Shown: positions 35,245-45,332, counted from the stretch's first letter. The stretch is 64,000 nt of DNA from an uncultured Alphaproteobacteria bacterium (GCA_902574225.1 CACGMO010000004.1:16820-80819); one strand, 5' to 3'. Numbers and translations: made by a program. The notes: generated by a model from the letters alone, not told the origin.

Positions 35245-36714
35245 ATGAAATTTTATGGAAGAGCATCAATATTTTTCGTCTTGTTCGGGCTTATTCTTAT
35301 TTTTCTAGGTTACACAGTAACCTCTTTTACATCTTCTTTTACTGAGAAAAATAAAAGTTACTCTGGAAACAGAAAGAGTGCTGAGAGGGAGTATACCGTT
35401 TTCACAGACCAGATAAAGAAAACTGAGGAAATACCTGTGATTTACACTTATGGGGAGGTAAAGAGCTGGAGAACATTAGAGATAAGGACTCCTGTTGTTG
35501 GGAAAATATCCGAGGTAGCTGAGATTTTTAGAGATGGTTCTCCAGTAGTTAAAGGCGACTTTTTGTTCTCTATTGACGATAAAGAATATCAGGATAACCT
35601 GAATATAGCAGAGACAGACTTAAGTGATGCTGAAAGTGATTTAATCAATGCAAGAACACTTTTTAAGCTTTCTCAAATGGATCTTGAAGCAGCTGAAAAA
35701 GAGAAAGCGATCCGGTTATCTTCATTTGAAAGGCAGAAAAAACTTAAAGAAAATGGGGTAATATCGGAAACTATTTTTGAGCAAGCGTCTCTAGCTCTTA
35801 CAAATGCAGACCGTGCGCTGATCACTAAACAGAATTCTCAAGTTCAAGCAGAAAACAAGATTTTCAAAGCTCAGGTTCTTGTTGAAAGAAGAAAAGTAGC
35901 ATACGGCTTAGCAAAAAGACAATTAGCGGACACAAAATTTTTCGCTCCATTTTCAGGGATACTAGATGAAGTGAATGCTGTAAGTGGACGTTTAATATCA
36001 CTAAATGACCGGCTGGGTACGATACTTGATCCAGGAGCGCTAGAGGTTTTATTCTCATTATCCGATAACCAATATTCTAGAATAGTAGATGGAGAGGGTA
36101 ACTTTTTAAAACTAAACGTAGAGTTTTCTGCAGTCGGTTTAGAAAAAAAGAATGGATATTCTGGAGTTATAGAAAGAGTTGGAGGTCGCGTGAATAGCGG
36201 TAATACAGGAAGGCAGGTTTTTGCAAGTATTTCTGTTGAAGATGCGTCATTTTTCAAGCCAGGTGATTTTCTTAATGTTAAGATATTTGAACCAAAGTTA
36301 AAAGACGTAGCGAAGCTTCCACTTTCTGCTTTAGGGTCTAATAATACTATTTTATTAGTAAATGATGACCTGCGACTTGAAAAGATAAAGCTAGATGTTC
36401 TGAGATTTCAAGATAATCATGTTTTGGCAACTAATCTTCCATTTGACAGAAACTTTGTTACTAAATGGTCTCCACAACTAGATACAGGCATAAAAGTAAA
36501 AGTAGTTAATATGTCCAAGGGTAATAGGGGTGTAGAGCCTCCTAAAAGTGAAAGTATAAAGTTATCCAAGCAAGAAAGAGATAAGCTTATAAGTGCAGTA
36601 GAAAATAATAAGTGGATTCCAAAAGATGTCAAAAAGAGAATAGTGAAACAACTAAGCCAAGAACTTGTTCCTAAAAAAGTCGTCGATAGGCTCAGAAAGC
36701 GAATGGGTGGTTGA
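35245..36714 (+). CDS. RND efflux periplasmic adaptor (membrane fusion protein)
   Basis: A 489-residue HlyD/AcrA-like adaptor. One N-terminal membrane anchor (residues about 8–28) precedes the barrel-sandwich half (VVGKISEVAEIFRDGSPVVKGDFLFSIDDKEY), a long coiled-coil hairpin (about 105–215), and the second lipoyl half (FAPFSGILDEVNAVSGRLISLNDRLG). A charged tail of about 65 residues after the last beta domain (from KGNRGVEPPKSES, rich in Lys and Arg) is unusual for AcrA-like adaptors. Three bases separate it from the RND pump gene. No outer-membrane TolC gene is nearby. Confidence 0.9.
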   Translation: MKFYGRASIFFVLFGLILIFLGYTVTSFTSSFTEKNKSYSGNRKSAEREYTVFTDQIKKTEEIPVIYTYGEVKSWRTLEIRTPVVGKISEVAEIFRDGSPVVKGDFLFSIDDKEYQDNLNIAETDLSDAESDLINARTLFKLSQMDLEAAEKEKAIRLSSFERQKKLKENGVISETIFEQASLALTNADRALITKQNSQVQAENKIFKAQVLVERRKVAYGLAKRQLADTKFFAPFSGILDEVNAVSGRLISLNDRLGTILDPGALEVLFSLSDNQYSRIVDGEGNFLKLNVEFSAVGLEKKNGYSGVIERVGGRVNSGNTGRQVFASISVEDASFFKPGDFLNVKIFEPKLKDVAKLPLSALGSNNTILLVNDDLRLEKIKLDVLRFQDNHVLATNLPFDRNFVTKWSPQLDTGIKVKVVNMSKGNRGVEPPKSESIKLSKQERDKLISAVENNKWIPKDVKKRIVKQLSQELVPKKVVDRLRKRMGG

Positions 36715-36717
36715 GAA

Positions 36718-39700
36718 TTGGAGACAAAAAGTAAACCTACCCTGTTCGGATCTTTTTTTGGTTATTTCATAGCACATAGCACGATAGCCAATCTTGTTCT
36801 CGTTTTAATTGTTGTTTTAGGTCTTTTCTCTATAAATAAATTGAGGTCACAATTCTTTCCTGATGTGATTATCGAAACTATTTATGTCAGTATTAATTGG
36901 CCGGGAGCTGGAGCAGAAGATTTGGACTCTGGTGTTGTCGGTTTCCTCGAACCAAGCTTGCTAGAGTTAGAGGGTGTTGAACAGATTGTATCGCGCTCGT
37001 ATGAAGGTGTATCAAGGATTAAGATAGATTTTATTTCAAATTGGGATATGGAGAAAGCATTAGATGACGTTAAACTTGCCGTAGAAGAGGCACAAAATTT
37101 ACCGGACGAAATAGATGATATTGATATTAAAAGAAGAGTATGGAGGGATCGAGTAACTAATGTTGTTTTCTCAGGCCCATTTAGTGTTCAACAATTAGAA
37201 AAATACTCAGACCAGTTCTTACAAATTTTATATTCTAAAGGAATAAGTAAAACATCTACTCAAGGGGGAATGAACCCAATAGTTAGAGTAGTAGTTCCCG
37301 AAAGTAGTCTTATCAAAAACAATTTAACGCTTCGTGAGTTATCTGGTGCTGTTAGCACAGGAGCTTCAAGTAGACCAGCAGGAGAAACTAGTGATGGTTT
37401 GGCAAGGTTAAAGGCTGGAGCACAAAAAACACAAGAAATAGACCTATCTGGCATAACTGTAAAAACGCTAGGAACAGGAGAAAACGTTAAACTAGGGGAC
37501 ATAGGCTCAATAAGTGTTGACAGATCGCCAGCTGTTGAATTTTTTAAGGGTGAATACCCTGCCATTATCACAAGAGTAGACAGAGGGTCAGAGGGTGATG
37601 CAATTGAAATACAAGAAAAAGTTGAAGCCACAATTGAAGAGTTTCAGTTAAATACTCCAGATACTCTTTCCATAGAATTGTCAGGAACCCGTACCGAGGC
37701 AATCAAAAACAGATTGAATATTTTAATTTCTAATGGAATAGTTGGATTAATTTTAGTTTTGTTTTTTCTGTTTCTGTTTCTGAATGCAGAAACAGCCTTT
37801 TGGGTTGCTGTTGGAATTCCCGTCGCTTTATTTGCTTCGTTTGGGTTTATGTACCTTCTTGGGATTTCAATAAATATGATATCACTTTTTGCATTAATAA
37901 TATGTTTGGGAATTGTGGTTGATGATGCGATTGTAGTGGCTGAACATGCTGATTACAGAGCATCAATATTGAAGGAGAATCCTTATAATGCTGCTAAGAA
38001 TGCAGCAACTTTTATGGGCTTACCAGTTTTCACAGCTACGATAACAACTGTGCTAGCTTTTAGTGGATTAGTACTCATCGGTGGCAGGTTTGGTTCATTA
38101 ATTGCTGACATCCCATATACAGTAATATTGGTATTACTTGCATCTCTTTTAGAGTGTTTTCTGATTCTTCCAAATCATATGTTTCATAGTCTGAAAAATA
38201 GTGCCAAGCGCATTAAATGGTATAATGCACCCAGCCGAAAATTTAATGAAAAATTTGAAATATTTAAAAATAAGTATTTTAGAAATTTTATTCAACTGAA
38301 TTTGCAGTATCGATATCTAAGCTTGGTTTTTATGCTTTCACTTTTATTTTGCTCGGTTAGTTTGTTAGTCTCGGGTGATGTAAAATGGAGGTTCTGGAAT
38401 CCACCGGAGATAGGGCGTTTAACGGCCAATATTGCGATGGTTCCAGGAGCAACAAGAAATGATACTCTTATCATGCTGAGGGAACTAGAAAGAGCAAATA
38501 AAAAAGTAGCCGAAGATTTCCAGAAAGATAATGGTAGAAATCCTATTACTTTTCGAATAATGCAAGTTGGTGGCAATGAACGGCTAATTGCCGGCACTGA
38601 AAATAGAGATAAAGATTTGCTTGGCTCTTTCACCGTTGAGTTAATAGACGCCGACTCAAGGCCCTATTCATCTTTTACATATCTCGCAGCTCTACAGGAT
38701 GAAGTAAATAAAAGCCCACTCCTTGAAACTATTAGTTTTAGAAGATGGGGTTCTGGTCCAGGATCAGACGGTATCTCAATAAATTTAACTGGATCAGATC
38801 CAAAAAACTTGAAAGCTGCAGCCGAACAATTGAAAGCATCTTTGTCACCCTATCAAGAGGTATCTGCTTTAGAGGATAATCAAGGGTATGATAAGACAGA
38901 GTATATTATGACACTTACCGATTATGGTAAAAAACTTGGTTTCACCATCGATGGTGTAGGCGGGCAACTATCAGACAGATTAAATGGTATTGAGTCTTTA
39001 ACGTTTTTAAAAGGAAATAAAACAGGGAAAATTATACTTGAACTAGATAAAGAAGACTCAAAGGGTGATTTTATATACAACGCAAAAGTTAGAAGTAAGA
39101 GTGGTAATTACGGAAGCCTTTCAGATATTGTAAAAATTAGGGCCCAATATGGATTTTCATCTGTGACCAGAGAAGATGGGCAAAAACTTATAACGGTCAC
39201 AGGACAACTTTCGGAAGAAGATGCAGAGCAAGCAGAGTTTGTAAAAGATAAGATAGCAAATGAAATTTTGCCTGCGATAGAAGAAAACTTTGGTGTGATC
39301 AGTAACCTTACGGGTTTAGCAGAACAGGAGCGCAGGTTTTTAGGAGAGGCGCTTATTGCCTTTCTCTTATGCGTTTTAGGCATTTATTTAACTTTAGCAT
39401 GGGTTTTTGCAAGCTGGTCCAGACCAATGGTTATTATGTTGATAATTCCTTTCGGGTTAATTGGAGCTCTCTGGGGTCATTATGTTTATGGTATAGCTTT
39501 ATCGATGTTTAGCATTATAGGGCTTATTGGAATGACAGGAATTATTATCAACGATTCAATCGTGTTGATTTCTACTTTCAATGAATACAGGAAAAAATTG
39601 GATAATCTAGGGGCAATTACGAAAGCTACCTGCGATAGATTAAGACCTATACTTTTGACAACGCTAACAACAGTTTTTGGATTGGCGCCTTTACTTTTCG

Positions 39701-40080
39701 AACAATCGAGAGATGCTCAGTTTTTAAAGCCAACCGTAATCACTTTAGTTTTTGGGTTAGGTTTTGGGATGGTAATTCTGCTGACAATAGTACCAGTCTT
39801 CATAGCGGTACAGCATGATTTATATAAGTTCTATAAGTCTTTTACCAGATTTGTCTTTTCTTTGAGACTTAATAGGCAGAATGGGTGGAAAAACTTAACT
39901 TATTTTCTAATATTTCTTTTGGGAGTATTATCTTTAATCGTCGCGCAAGTATTATTTTCTTTCGAATATTTCTTTATCTTTTTCACTGCTTATGTATGTA
40001 TAGGATTGTTTTATGTTTGGTTTGCGTTTATGAAACTAATACAAGACAGAGTTTTTTCATTCAGAAAGCCAACATTTTAA
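36718..40080 (+). CDS. RND family efflux pump inner-membrane transporter
   Basis: An 1120-residue AcrB-like proton antiporter. The start is TTG, three bases after the adaptor stop. It has the first helix near residues 20–45, then the porter domain, helices 2–6 with the proton-relay motif GIVVDDAIVVAEHADYR near 400, a second porter domain, and helices 8–12 with GIIINDSIVLISTFNEY. After the normal RND end it has two further hydrophobic stretches (about residues 1055–1075 and 1080–1100), giving perhaps 14 helices. The substrates cannot be told from sequence. Confidence 0.92.
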   Translation: METKSKPTLFGSFFGYFIAHSTIANLVLVLIVVLGLFSINKLRSQFFPDVIIETIYVSINWPGAGAEDLDSGVVGFLEPSLLELEGVEQIVSRSYEGVSRIKIDFISNWDMEKALDDVKLAVEEAQNLPDEIDDIDIKRRVWRDRVTNVVFSGPFSVQQLEKYSDQFLQILYSKGISKTSTQGGMNPIVRVVVPESSLIKNNLTLRELSGAVSTGASSRPAGETSDGLARLKAGAQKTQEIDLSGITVKTLGTGENVKLGDIGSISVDRSPAVEFFKGEYPAIITRVDRGSEGDAIEIQEKVEATIEEFQLNTPDTLSIELSGTRTEAIKNRLNILISNGIVGLILVLFFLFLFLNAETAFWVAVGIPVALFASFGFMYLLGISINMISLFALIICLGIVVDDAIVVAEHADYRASILKENPYNAAKNAATFMGLPVFTATITTVLAFSGLVLIGGRFGSLIADIPYTVILVLLASLLECFLILPNHMFHSLKNSAKRIKWYNAPSRKFNEKFEIFKNKYFRNFIQLNLQYRYLSLVFMLSLLFCSVSLLVSGDVKWRFWNPPEIGRLTANIAMVPGATRNDTLIMLRELERANKKVAEDFQKDNGRNPITFRIMQVGGNERLIAGTENRDKDLLGSFTVELIDADSRPYSSFTYLAALQDEVNKSPLLETISFRRWGSGPGSDGISINLTGSDPKNLKAAAEQLKASLSPYQEVSALEDNQGYDKTEYIMTLTDYGKKLGFTIDGVGGQLSDRLNGIESLTFLKGNKTGKIILELDKEDSKGDFIYNAKVRSKSGNYGSLSDIVKIRAQYGFSSVTREDGQKLITVTGQLSEEDAEQAEFVKDKIANEILPAIEENFGVISNLTGLAEQERRFLGEALIAFLLCVLGIYLTLAWVFASWSRPMVIMLIIPFGLIGALWGHYVYGIALSMFSIIGLIGMTGIIINDSIVLISTFNEYRKKLDNLGAITKATCDRLRPILLTTLTTVFGLAPLLFEQSRDAQFLKPTVITLVFGLGFGMVILLTIVPVFIAVQHDLYKFYKSFTRFVFSLRLNRQNGWKNLTYFLIFLLGVLSLIVAQVLFSFEYFFIFFTAYVCIGLFYVWFAFMKLIQDRVFSFRKPTF

Positions 40081-40087
40081 AAAAAGA

Positions 40088-40873
40088 TTAAGAAGGACAA
40101 CCAATAGTTTTTTTAGCTATCTTTCCGTCTAAATATAAAAGAGAAAATTTTTTTTTATCCTTATTTTTCTTTGAAGGGTCTTTTAATTTTAGTAAAGCCT
40201 CAACTCTTCCACTCTTGGGATAGAATGACTGTTTTTCTATAATCCACGAATTTCCCTCATAATCTACTAAAACGCTACTCACTGATTTATTATTTCTAAT
40301 GAAATTATTTTCAATGGTAATTCGGTATTCCTTCTCCGTCTCTTTCTTTATTATACATTTATTAGAATTTCCAAAACTCGTTGTCATCGTAATTCTATTT
40401 TTTGATTTTAGAAGCTTATCTAGAACCAAATAATTAAGATCACCCTCATCACTTATCTCTAGAGTTTTATTCTGAACAATACAGACGCTCTTGCAAATGC
40501 CAAAAGAGATATCCAAATGTAAATGTATCTTTTTTCGCTCATCTAATTTTTTTATTTCTATTGGTAGCAAAAGGTCATCATCGTAACCAAGATACGTAAA
40601 ATTTTTAGGCCCTAATTTTTTTGGATATGGCCAAGAAATAGAAAATGACTCAAGATTTTTTTCGGTTAATACTCTTATCTTAGGGATGAAGCCATTTGGT
40701 CCTGGAAACTTCCAATATGTACTCCAACCCTCAGGAAACGCTATGCTTATAGCACCCCTGGTTGAGGTATCTCCAGATAAATTATAATACTCTACATTCG
40801 CCTGAGAAAAACTTGGTTTGAGTAAGGTTAAGTTGACGAAGAGAATAGTAAAAACAAAGATTATTTTTAACAA
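40088..40873 (-). CDS. Exported DsbD N-terminal-like (thiol:disulfide interchange) protein
   Basis: A 261-residue protein with a signal peptide (hydrophobic LKIIFVFTILFVNLTLL, cleavage after SFSQA). The mature part resembles the periplasmic immunoglobulin-like domain of DsbD: FPEGWSTYWKFPGPNGFIPKI near 48 and a CxxxC pair in SFGICKSVCIVQ near 124. It lacks the membrane electron-transfer domain of full DsbD. It probably binds or reduces periplasmic thiols, and the partner is unknown. The start is TTG with AGAGGA eight bases upstream. Confidence 0.75.
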   Translation of the reverse strand: MLKIIFVFTILFVNLTLLKPSFSQANVEYYNLSGDTSTRGAISIAFPEGWSTYWKFPGPNGFIPKIRVLTEKNLESFSISWPYPKKLGPKNFTYLGYDDDLLLPIEIKKLDERKKIHLHLDISFGICKSVCIVQNKTLEISDEGDLNYLVLDKLLKSKNRITMTTSFGNSNKCIIKKETEKEYRITIENNFIRNNKSVSSVLVDYEGNSWIIEKQSFYPKSGRVEALLKLKDPSKKNKDKKKFSLLYLDGKIAKKTIGCPS

Positions 40874-40931
40874 AATTTTGTTCCTCTAATTGGTAACTCT
40901 AATAAGTTTATGCATATTTTTTTTTTCAATC

Positions 40932-40937
40932 TATAAT
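40932..40937 (+). promoter_or_regulatory. Candidate -10 box immediately before yqgE (possible leaderless mRNA)
   Basis: TATAAT ends five bases before the yqgE ATG, so a start from it would fall on or next to the ATG. No Shine-Dalgarno is present. The -35 region is a poor match. Confidence 0.3.
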
Positions 40938-40942
40938 TAAGA

Positions 40943-41509
40943 ATGATCAATGAAAACTATAAAGGAAAATTGTTGATTTCGTCGCCAGAAATATCGGATG
41001 GTGTTTTTGATAAGAGCATTATCCTTATTTGTGAACATGATGCTAATGGCACTATGGGTTTTATTTTGAATAAGCCTTTTATAAATGTTAGCTTGGAGAC
41101 GATATGGACCAATATAGGCTACGAGAAAAAAAATCCATACTTTACTAATGAAGATGTATTCATAGGGGGTCCTCTGGCATCAAATGCGATGTTTGTGATC
41201 CATACACCTGAGTACTTTATAGACAAAAAAACGATTAAGGTTTGCAAAGAAATTTCTGTAACAGGAACCAAAGAGATTACAGATGACATCCAGAAAGGAC
41301 AAGGTCCTAGAAGAGCGATTTTTTTACTCGGTTATTCTGGCTGGACACCGGGGCAATTAGAAGATGAAATTATGAGGGATAGTTGGTTTGTATCAGAGAA
41401 ATTTCATAATCTTATTTTCAGCGTCGATTATCAAACGAAGTGGACAGATGCCTTATTCCTTATAGGAATTGATCCCTCTAAATTATCCTCGTATGCTGGA
41501 TCCTCCTAA
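40943..41509 (+). CDS. YqgE/AlgH family protein (UPF0301)
   Basis: A 188-residue protein with the UPF0301 features: KGKLLISSPEISDGVFDKSIILICEHDANGTMGFILNKP at the N-terminus, DVFIGGPLASNAMFVIH near 73, and FLLGYSGWTPGQLEDEIMRDSWF near 133. The family is widespread and its biochemical function is not established. The DsbD-like gene is divergent from it, and the pair is often adjacent in related bacteria by my recollection. Confidence 0.9.
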   Translation: MINENYKGKLLISSPEISDGVFDKSIILICEHDANGTMGFILNKPFINVSLETIWTNIGYEKKNPYFTNEDVFIGGPLASNAMFVIHTPEYFIDKKTIKVCKEISVTGTKEITDDIQKGQGPRRAIFLLGYSGWTPGQLEDEIMRDSWFVSEKFHNLIFSVDYQTKWTDALFLIGIDPSKLSSYAGSS

Positions 41510-41515
41510 ATTATA

Positions 41516-42469
41516 TTATTTTGCTACAGCTCTCAATAGCCTATCGTTTATCGCTGCTCCTACACCATTTGATGGTATAGGAGCTACTTTTATGGGAACT
41601 CCACCTTTAGCTTCGCTCATTCGATCTAAAATATGAAGAAAAGTGAAAAGGTTTTTTGCAGCTTCTTCTAAGTTTTTTGACTCAGTTAGTGTTAATCCAT
41701 CAATTTCTTTTGGATGAGGCCCGAAGCTCAAAAATATATCCCCTCTATTAGGTTTATTTTGATTTAAAAGCAATTTAGCATCTGGTGAATAGTGCTTTAA
41801 CAATTGTCCCGGACTTTTTATCTGTTTTTCTGATTGCAAGCTGGGTGTGATTTCATATTCTAAACAACTAGATATTTCTTCCAGCGTAATATTTCCAAGT
41901 CTAAGAATTAAAGGTTTTTCCACTGAGCAGTCGACTACTGTGCTTTCAAGTCCGAGTTCGGCATCACCTCCGTTTAGAAGAGCATCTATACTATTTTCTA
42001 ACTTGGCAAATACATCTCCCGGACTTGTACAGGTAAGTTTCCCAGATTTATTCGCTGAAGGCGCAGCTATAGGTTTTTCTAACTGCCTTATTAATCTGCT
42101 AGCAATAATGTTACTCGGACATCTTAAAGCTATAGTTTCTAGTTTCGCAGTAGCCGACTCAACGATCTTCGATTTCTTCTTTTTTACTATTATGGTTAAG
42201 GGTCCAGGCCAAAACTTTTTTACAAGTTTTTGAGCTGTGTAATTGAAAATCCCATATTCGCTCGCCATGTCGAAGCTAGACACGTGAATGATTAGCGGGT
42301 TGAAACTAGGTCGTCTTTTTATTTCATATAATTTTTTTACAGCCTGTTTTGAGAAGGCGTTTGCACCAAGTCCATAAACTGTCTCTGTGGGGAAAGCAAC
42401 AATACCATTATTAGTTAAAATCTCTGCTGCTTCCTCAATACCTTCAAGGCTATCTTCAATTATCTTCAT
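41516..42469 (-). CDS. L-threonylcarbamoyladenylate synthase, Sua5 type
   Basis: Makes threonylcarbamoyl-AMP for the t6A37 tRNA modification. The 317-residue protein contains the YrdC domain (NGIVAFPTETVYGLGANAF near 19, KRRPSFNPLIIHV near 51, PIAAPSANKSGKLTCT near 133) followed by a Sua5-specific C-terminal domain starting at the PGQLLKHYSPDA linker near 215. The extra domain makes it Sua5 and not the shorter TsaC. It converges on yqgE with six bases between stops. Confidence 0.93.
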   Translation of the reverse strand: MKIIEDSLEGIEEAAEILTNNGIVAFPTETVYGLGANAFSKQAVKKLYEIKRRPSFNPLIIHVSSFDMASEYGIFNYTAQKLVKKFWPGPLTIIVKKKKSKIVESATAKLETIALRCPSNIIASRLIRQLEKPIAAPSANKSGKLTCTSPGDVFAKLENSIDALLNGGDAELGLESTVVDCSVEKPLILRLGNITLEEISSCLEYEITPSLQSEKQIKSPGQLLKHYSPDAKLLLNQNKPNRGDIFLSFGPHPKEIDGLTLTESKNLEEAAKNLFTFLHILDRMSEAKGGVPIKVAPIPSNGVGAAINDRLLRAVAK

Positions 42470-42552
42470 TTGGACAATATGACATGTTGATTTGTTGAAT
42501 TTTAAATACTAGAGTTCTTCTATTAAATCAATTCATTAAAGAGTAAGAAAGA

Positions 42553-44295
42553 ATGAGTTATATCGCCCCAATCGATGAAACAAAGTTTTGGCTACATGAG
42601 ATACTGGAAGCAAAAAGGCTGTTCTCTCTTTCGAAATTTCATGGGTTAAAAAAAGATGATTTAAATCTAATTCTTAGTGAGGCTGCTAAAATCACATCAG
42701 AAAGTATTTATCCTCTCAATCAGAAATCAGACCAAAGTCCTGCAAAACTAGAAAATGGAGTATGTCGAACAACGCCGGGCTTTGCTGAGGCATACGAGCT
42801 TTTGATCCAAGGTGGCTGGGCAGGTATTTCTGGTGATCAGAAATATGGAGGGATGGGCTTACCATCCATAGTCACAAGTTGCTTCAATGAATATTTTGGC
42901 AGCGCATGTCTTTCATTTTCGTTACTGTTTTTAATGAATCAAGGTCAGATCGATGCTCTGGAAAATCATGCTAACGAGGACATAAAAAATATCTTTTTAC
43001 CAAAATTAAATTCCGGGGAATGGACCGGTACTATGAATTTAACAGAGCCACACGCAGGCTCAGATGTCGGAGCGTTAACGACTAAAGCAGAAAAAAATAG
43101 TGATGGGTCTTATGCGATTACTGGCCAGAAAATATATATTAGTTGGGGTGAACATGACTTATCAAATAATATATGTCATTTAGTTCTAGCAAGATTACCA
43201 AACTCATCAAAAGGATCAAAGGGTGTTTCCCTTTTTATTGTGCCAAAGTATATCCAAAATCAAGAGGATGAGTGGATTTTAGAAAATAATGTCAAAGCTA
43301 TTTCGGTCGAAAAGAAAATGGGCATGCATGGATCTCCGACGGCTGTAATTGAGTATAAAGAATCACGAGGTTGGTTAGTTGGTGATGAAAACGCTGGGCT
43401 ACACGCAATGTTTACGATGATGAATAATGCTAGACTGGGTGTTGGGATCGAAGGATTGTCACAGTGCGAATTAGCTACCCAAAAAGCTTTAGAATTTGCA
43501 AGAAACCGAAAACAGGGTCATGCAAAAATTGATAATAGGAAGGGTGTAATTCTGGATCATCCAGATGTGAGAAGAATGCTTATAACAATGAAATCGCTAA
43601 CAGCAGCTGTCAGGGCTTTATGTCTTGACGCTGCACTTTCTCTGGATCTTTCTAAGTCAAATGACGAACAAACTGCGAGCAAAGAGAATGCAAGGGCCTC
43701 ATTTTTAATTCCAATAGCTAAAGCATTCTCTACAGATATTGGATGTCGAGTGGCTGATATTGGCATACAAGTGCATGGAGGAATGGGTTACGTTGAAGAA
43801 ACAGGTGTAGCACAGGTTTTTCGTGATGTCAGAGTAACTGCTATTTATGAAGGCACCAATGGCATCCAAGCTATTGATCTTGTAGGAAGAAAATTGGCTG
43901 ATAGTGGAAAAGCTGCCAATGGGCTAATCGACGAAATGAAATTAACAATTAGCAATTGTAATAATCATGAAGATCAACAAATAAGGGAGATGGGGACTAG
44001 ATTATCTAAATCATTGTTATGTTTGGAGAGTACGTTAAAATGGATGCTAAAACAAGAAGATTTTAATAATAGACTTGCAGGTGCAACTCCGTTTTTACAA
44101 GCTTTTGGAATGATTTTAGGTGCAAATTATTTGGTTAAGGCAGCAATGAAAACTGACACAGTAGATAGAAAATCACTAGCTCAATTTTATTGTGTAAATA
44201 TTCTTCCGGAAATGGAGGCCTATGGAGTTATAAGTCAAAGTGGGCAGAGATCGTTATATAATTTTACCGATAATTTTTTTGGGTTTTCTCAGTAA
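42553..44295 (+). CDS. Acyl-CoA dehydrogenase, DmdC-like long form
   Basis: A 580-residue flavin dehydrogenase of the long form that includes 3-methylmercaptopropionyl-CoA dehydrogenase (DmdC). The start MSYIAPIDETKFWLHEI, GTMNLTEPHAGSDVGALTTKA near 158, ISWGEHDLSNNICHLVLARLP near 196, MGMHGSPTAVIEYKESRGWLVGDEN near 256, and the catalytic-base region VTAIYEGTNGIQAIDL near 435 fit this subgroup. The genes for the other DMSP-demethylation enzymes (dmdA, B, D) are not in the window, so the substrate could be another short acyl-CoA. The next gene starts on its stop codon (TAATG). Confidence 0.85.
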   Translation: MSYIAPIDETKFWLHEILEAKRLFSLSKFHGLKKDDLNLILSEAAKITSESIYPLNQKSDQSPAKLENGVCRTTPGFAEAYELLIQGGWAGISGDQKYGGMGLPSIVTSCFNEYFGSACLSFSLLFLMNQGQIDALENHANEDIKNIFLPKLNSGEWTGTMNLTEPHAGSDVGALTTKAEKNSDGSYAITGQKIYISWGEHDLSNNICHLVLARLPNSSKGSKGVSLFIVPKYIQNQEDEWILENNVKAISVEKKMGMHGSPTAVIEYKESRGWLVGDENAGLHAMFTMMNNARLGVGIEGLSQCELATQKALEFARNRKQGHAKIDNRKGVILDHPDVRRMLITMKSLTAAVRALCLDAALSLDLSKSNDEQTASKENARASFLIPIAKAFSTDIGCRVADIGIQVHGGMGYVEETGVAQVFRDVRVTAIYEGTNGIQAIDLVGRKLADSGKAANGLIDEMKLTISNCNNHEDQQIREMGTRLSKSLLCLESTLKWMLKQEDFNNRLAGATPFLQAFGMILGANYLVKAAMKTDTVDRKSLAQFYCVNILPEMEAYGVISQSGQRSLYNFTDNFFGFSQ

Positions 44296-45332
44296 TGAAA
44301 AATATAGAGTTTGTTTTTCAGGAAAGTCCTGAGGCTGGGAAACTATATAAGATCACTGAAGGCGTATATTGGTTTCCAATGCCTCTGCCTATGATGGGAC
44401 CCGAATATGTAAATTGCTACATTTTAGATGATGGGCAAGAAATAGCATTGGTAGACACTGGTGCAAACATTGGAGATTGTAAAAATATATGGGAAAATAC
44501 TCTTAAAAAAAATTTTCCTAAAAAAAAAGTAAGTAATGTATATGTAACACACCATCATCCCGACCATATCGGGTTGGCCGGGTGGCTATGCGACAACTAC
44601 GATACTGAAATGATTTGCTCTCGTACTACCTATTTGATGGCTAAAATGCTTTCTCTAGATGTGCACGAAAAGGTTAGTGCGAGTACAGAGCTCTTTTGGA
44701 AGCAGGCAGGCATGTCTCAACAAATGCTTGAAGAAAAACTTAGAGCTAGACCCTTTAATTTTGGAGATGGTGTTTCATCGCTAAATAAAGGTTTTATAAG
44801 AATTAGTGAAAATGAAATAATTACTATAAATGGAGTCGACTGGGCAGTAAGTATGGGAAATGGGCACGCCCCTGAGCATGCAACTTTTTGGTCAAAAGAG
44901 TTAAATATAGTTCTTGCTGGTGATCAAGTTTTACCTGGAATTTCATCTAACCTAGGTGTTTATCCTACAGAACCAAATGCAGATACTGTAGGTGATTGGA
45001 TAAACAGTTGTAAGAAATTTCTTGAGCTAGCTAGCGATGATCATGTAGTTTTACCTGGTCATGGTAGACCATTTTCTGGACTACCTCGAAGACTAGTGCA
45101 GTTAATTGAAAACCATGAAGCTGCGCTTAAAAGGATAAAGGAAGCCTTAGAGGTTGAACCAAAAACTGCTGTGGAGCTATTCAAGACAATATTTAAAAGG
45201 GATATTAATAAAAGAGAATATATGTTAGCATTACATGAAGCAGTCGGACATGTTAATCACCTCTATAAAACTGGATTAGTTAATAGGCACATTAGGCAGG
45301 ACGGCGCATTTATTTTTGAATTGATAAGGTAA
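44295..45332 (+). CDS. MBL-fold metallohydrolase
   Basis: A 345-residue metallo-beta-lactamase-fold hydrolase. The two-zinc motif is in YVTHHHPDHIGLAGWL near 88, the bridging aspartate in IVLAGDQVLPGI near 212, and the last histidine in HVVLPGHGRPFSGL near 254. A C-terminal helical, winged-helix-like part (about 265–340) follows, as in LACTB2-type hydrolases. Coupled by a one-base overlap to the acyl-CoA dehydrogenase, so it may hydrolyse a thioester of that pathway. That is inference. Confidence 0.82.
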   Translation: MKNIEFVFQESPEAGKLYKITEGVYWFPMPLPMMGPEYVNCYILDDGQEIALVDTGANIGDCKNIWENTLKKNFPKKKVSNVYVTHHHPDHIGLAGWLCDNYDTEMICSRTTYLMAKMLSLDVHEKVSASTELFWKQAGMSQQMLEEKLRARPFNFGDGVSSLNKGFIRISENEIITINGVDWAVSMGNGHAPEHATFWSKELNIVLAGDQVLPGISSNLGVYPTEPNADTVGDWINSCKKFLELASDDHVVLPGHGRPFSGLPRRLVQLIENHEAALKRIKEALEVEPKTAVELFKTIFKRDINKREYMLALHEAVGHVNHLYKTGLVNRHIRQDGAFIFELIR

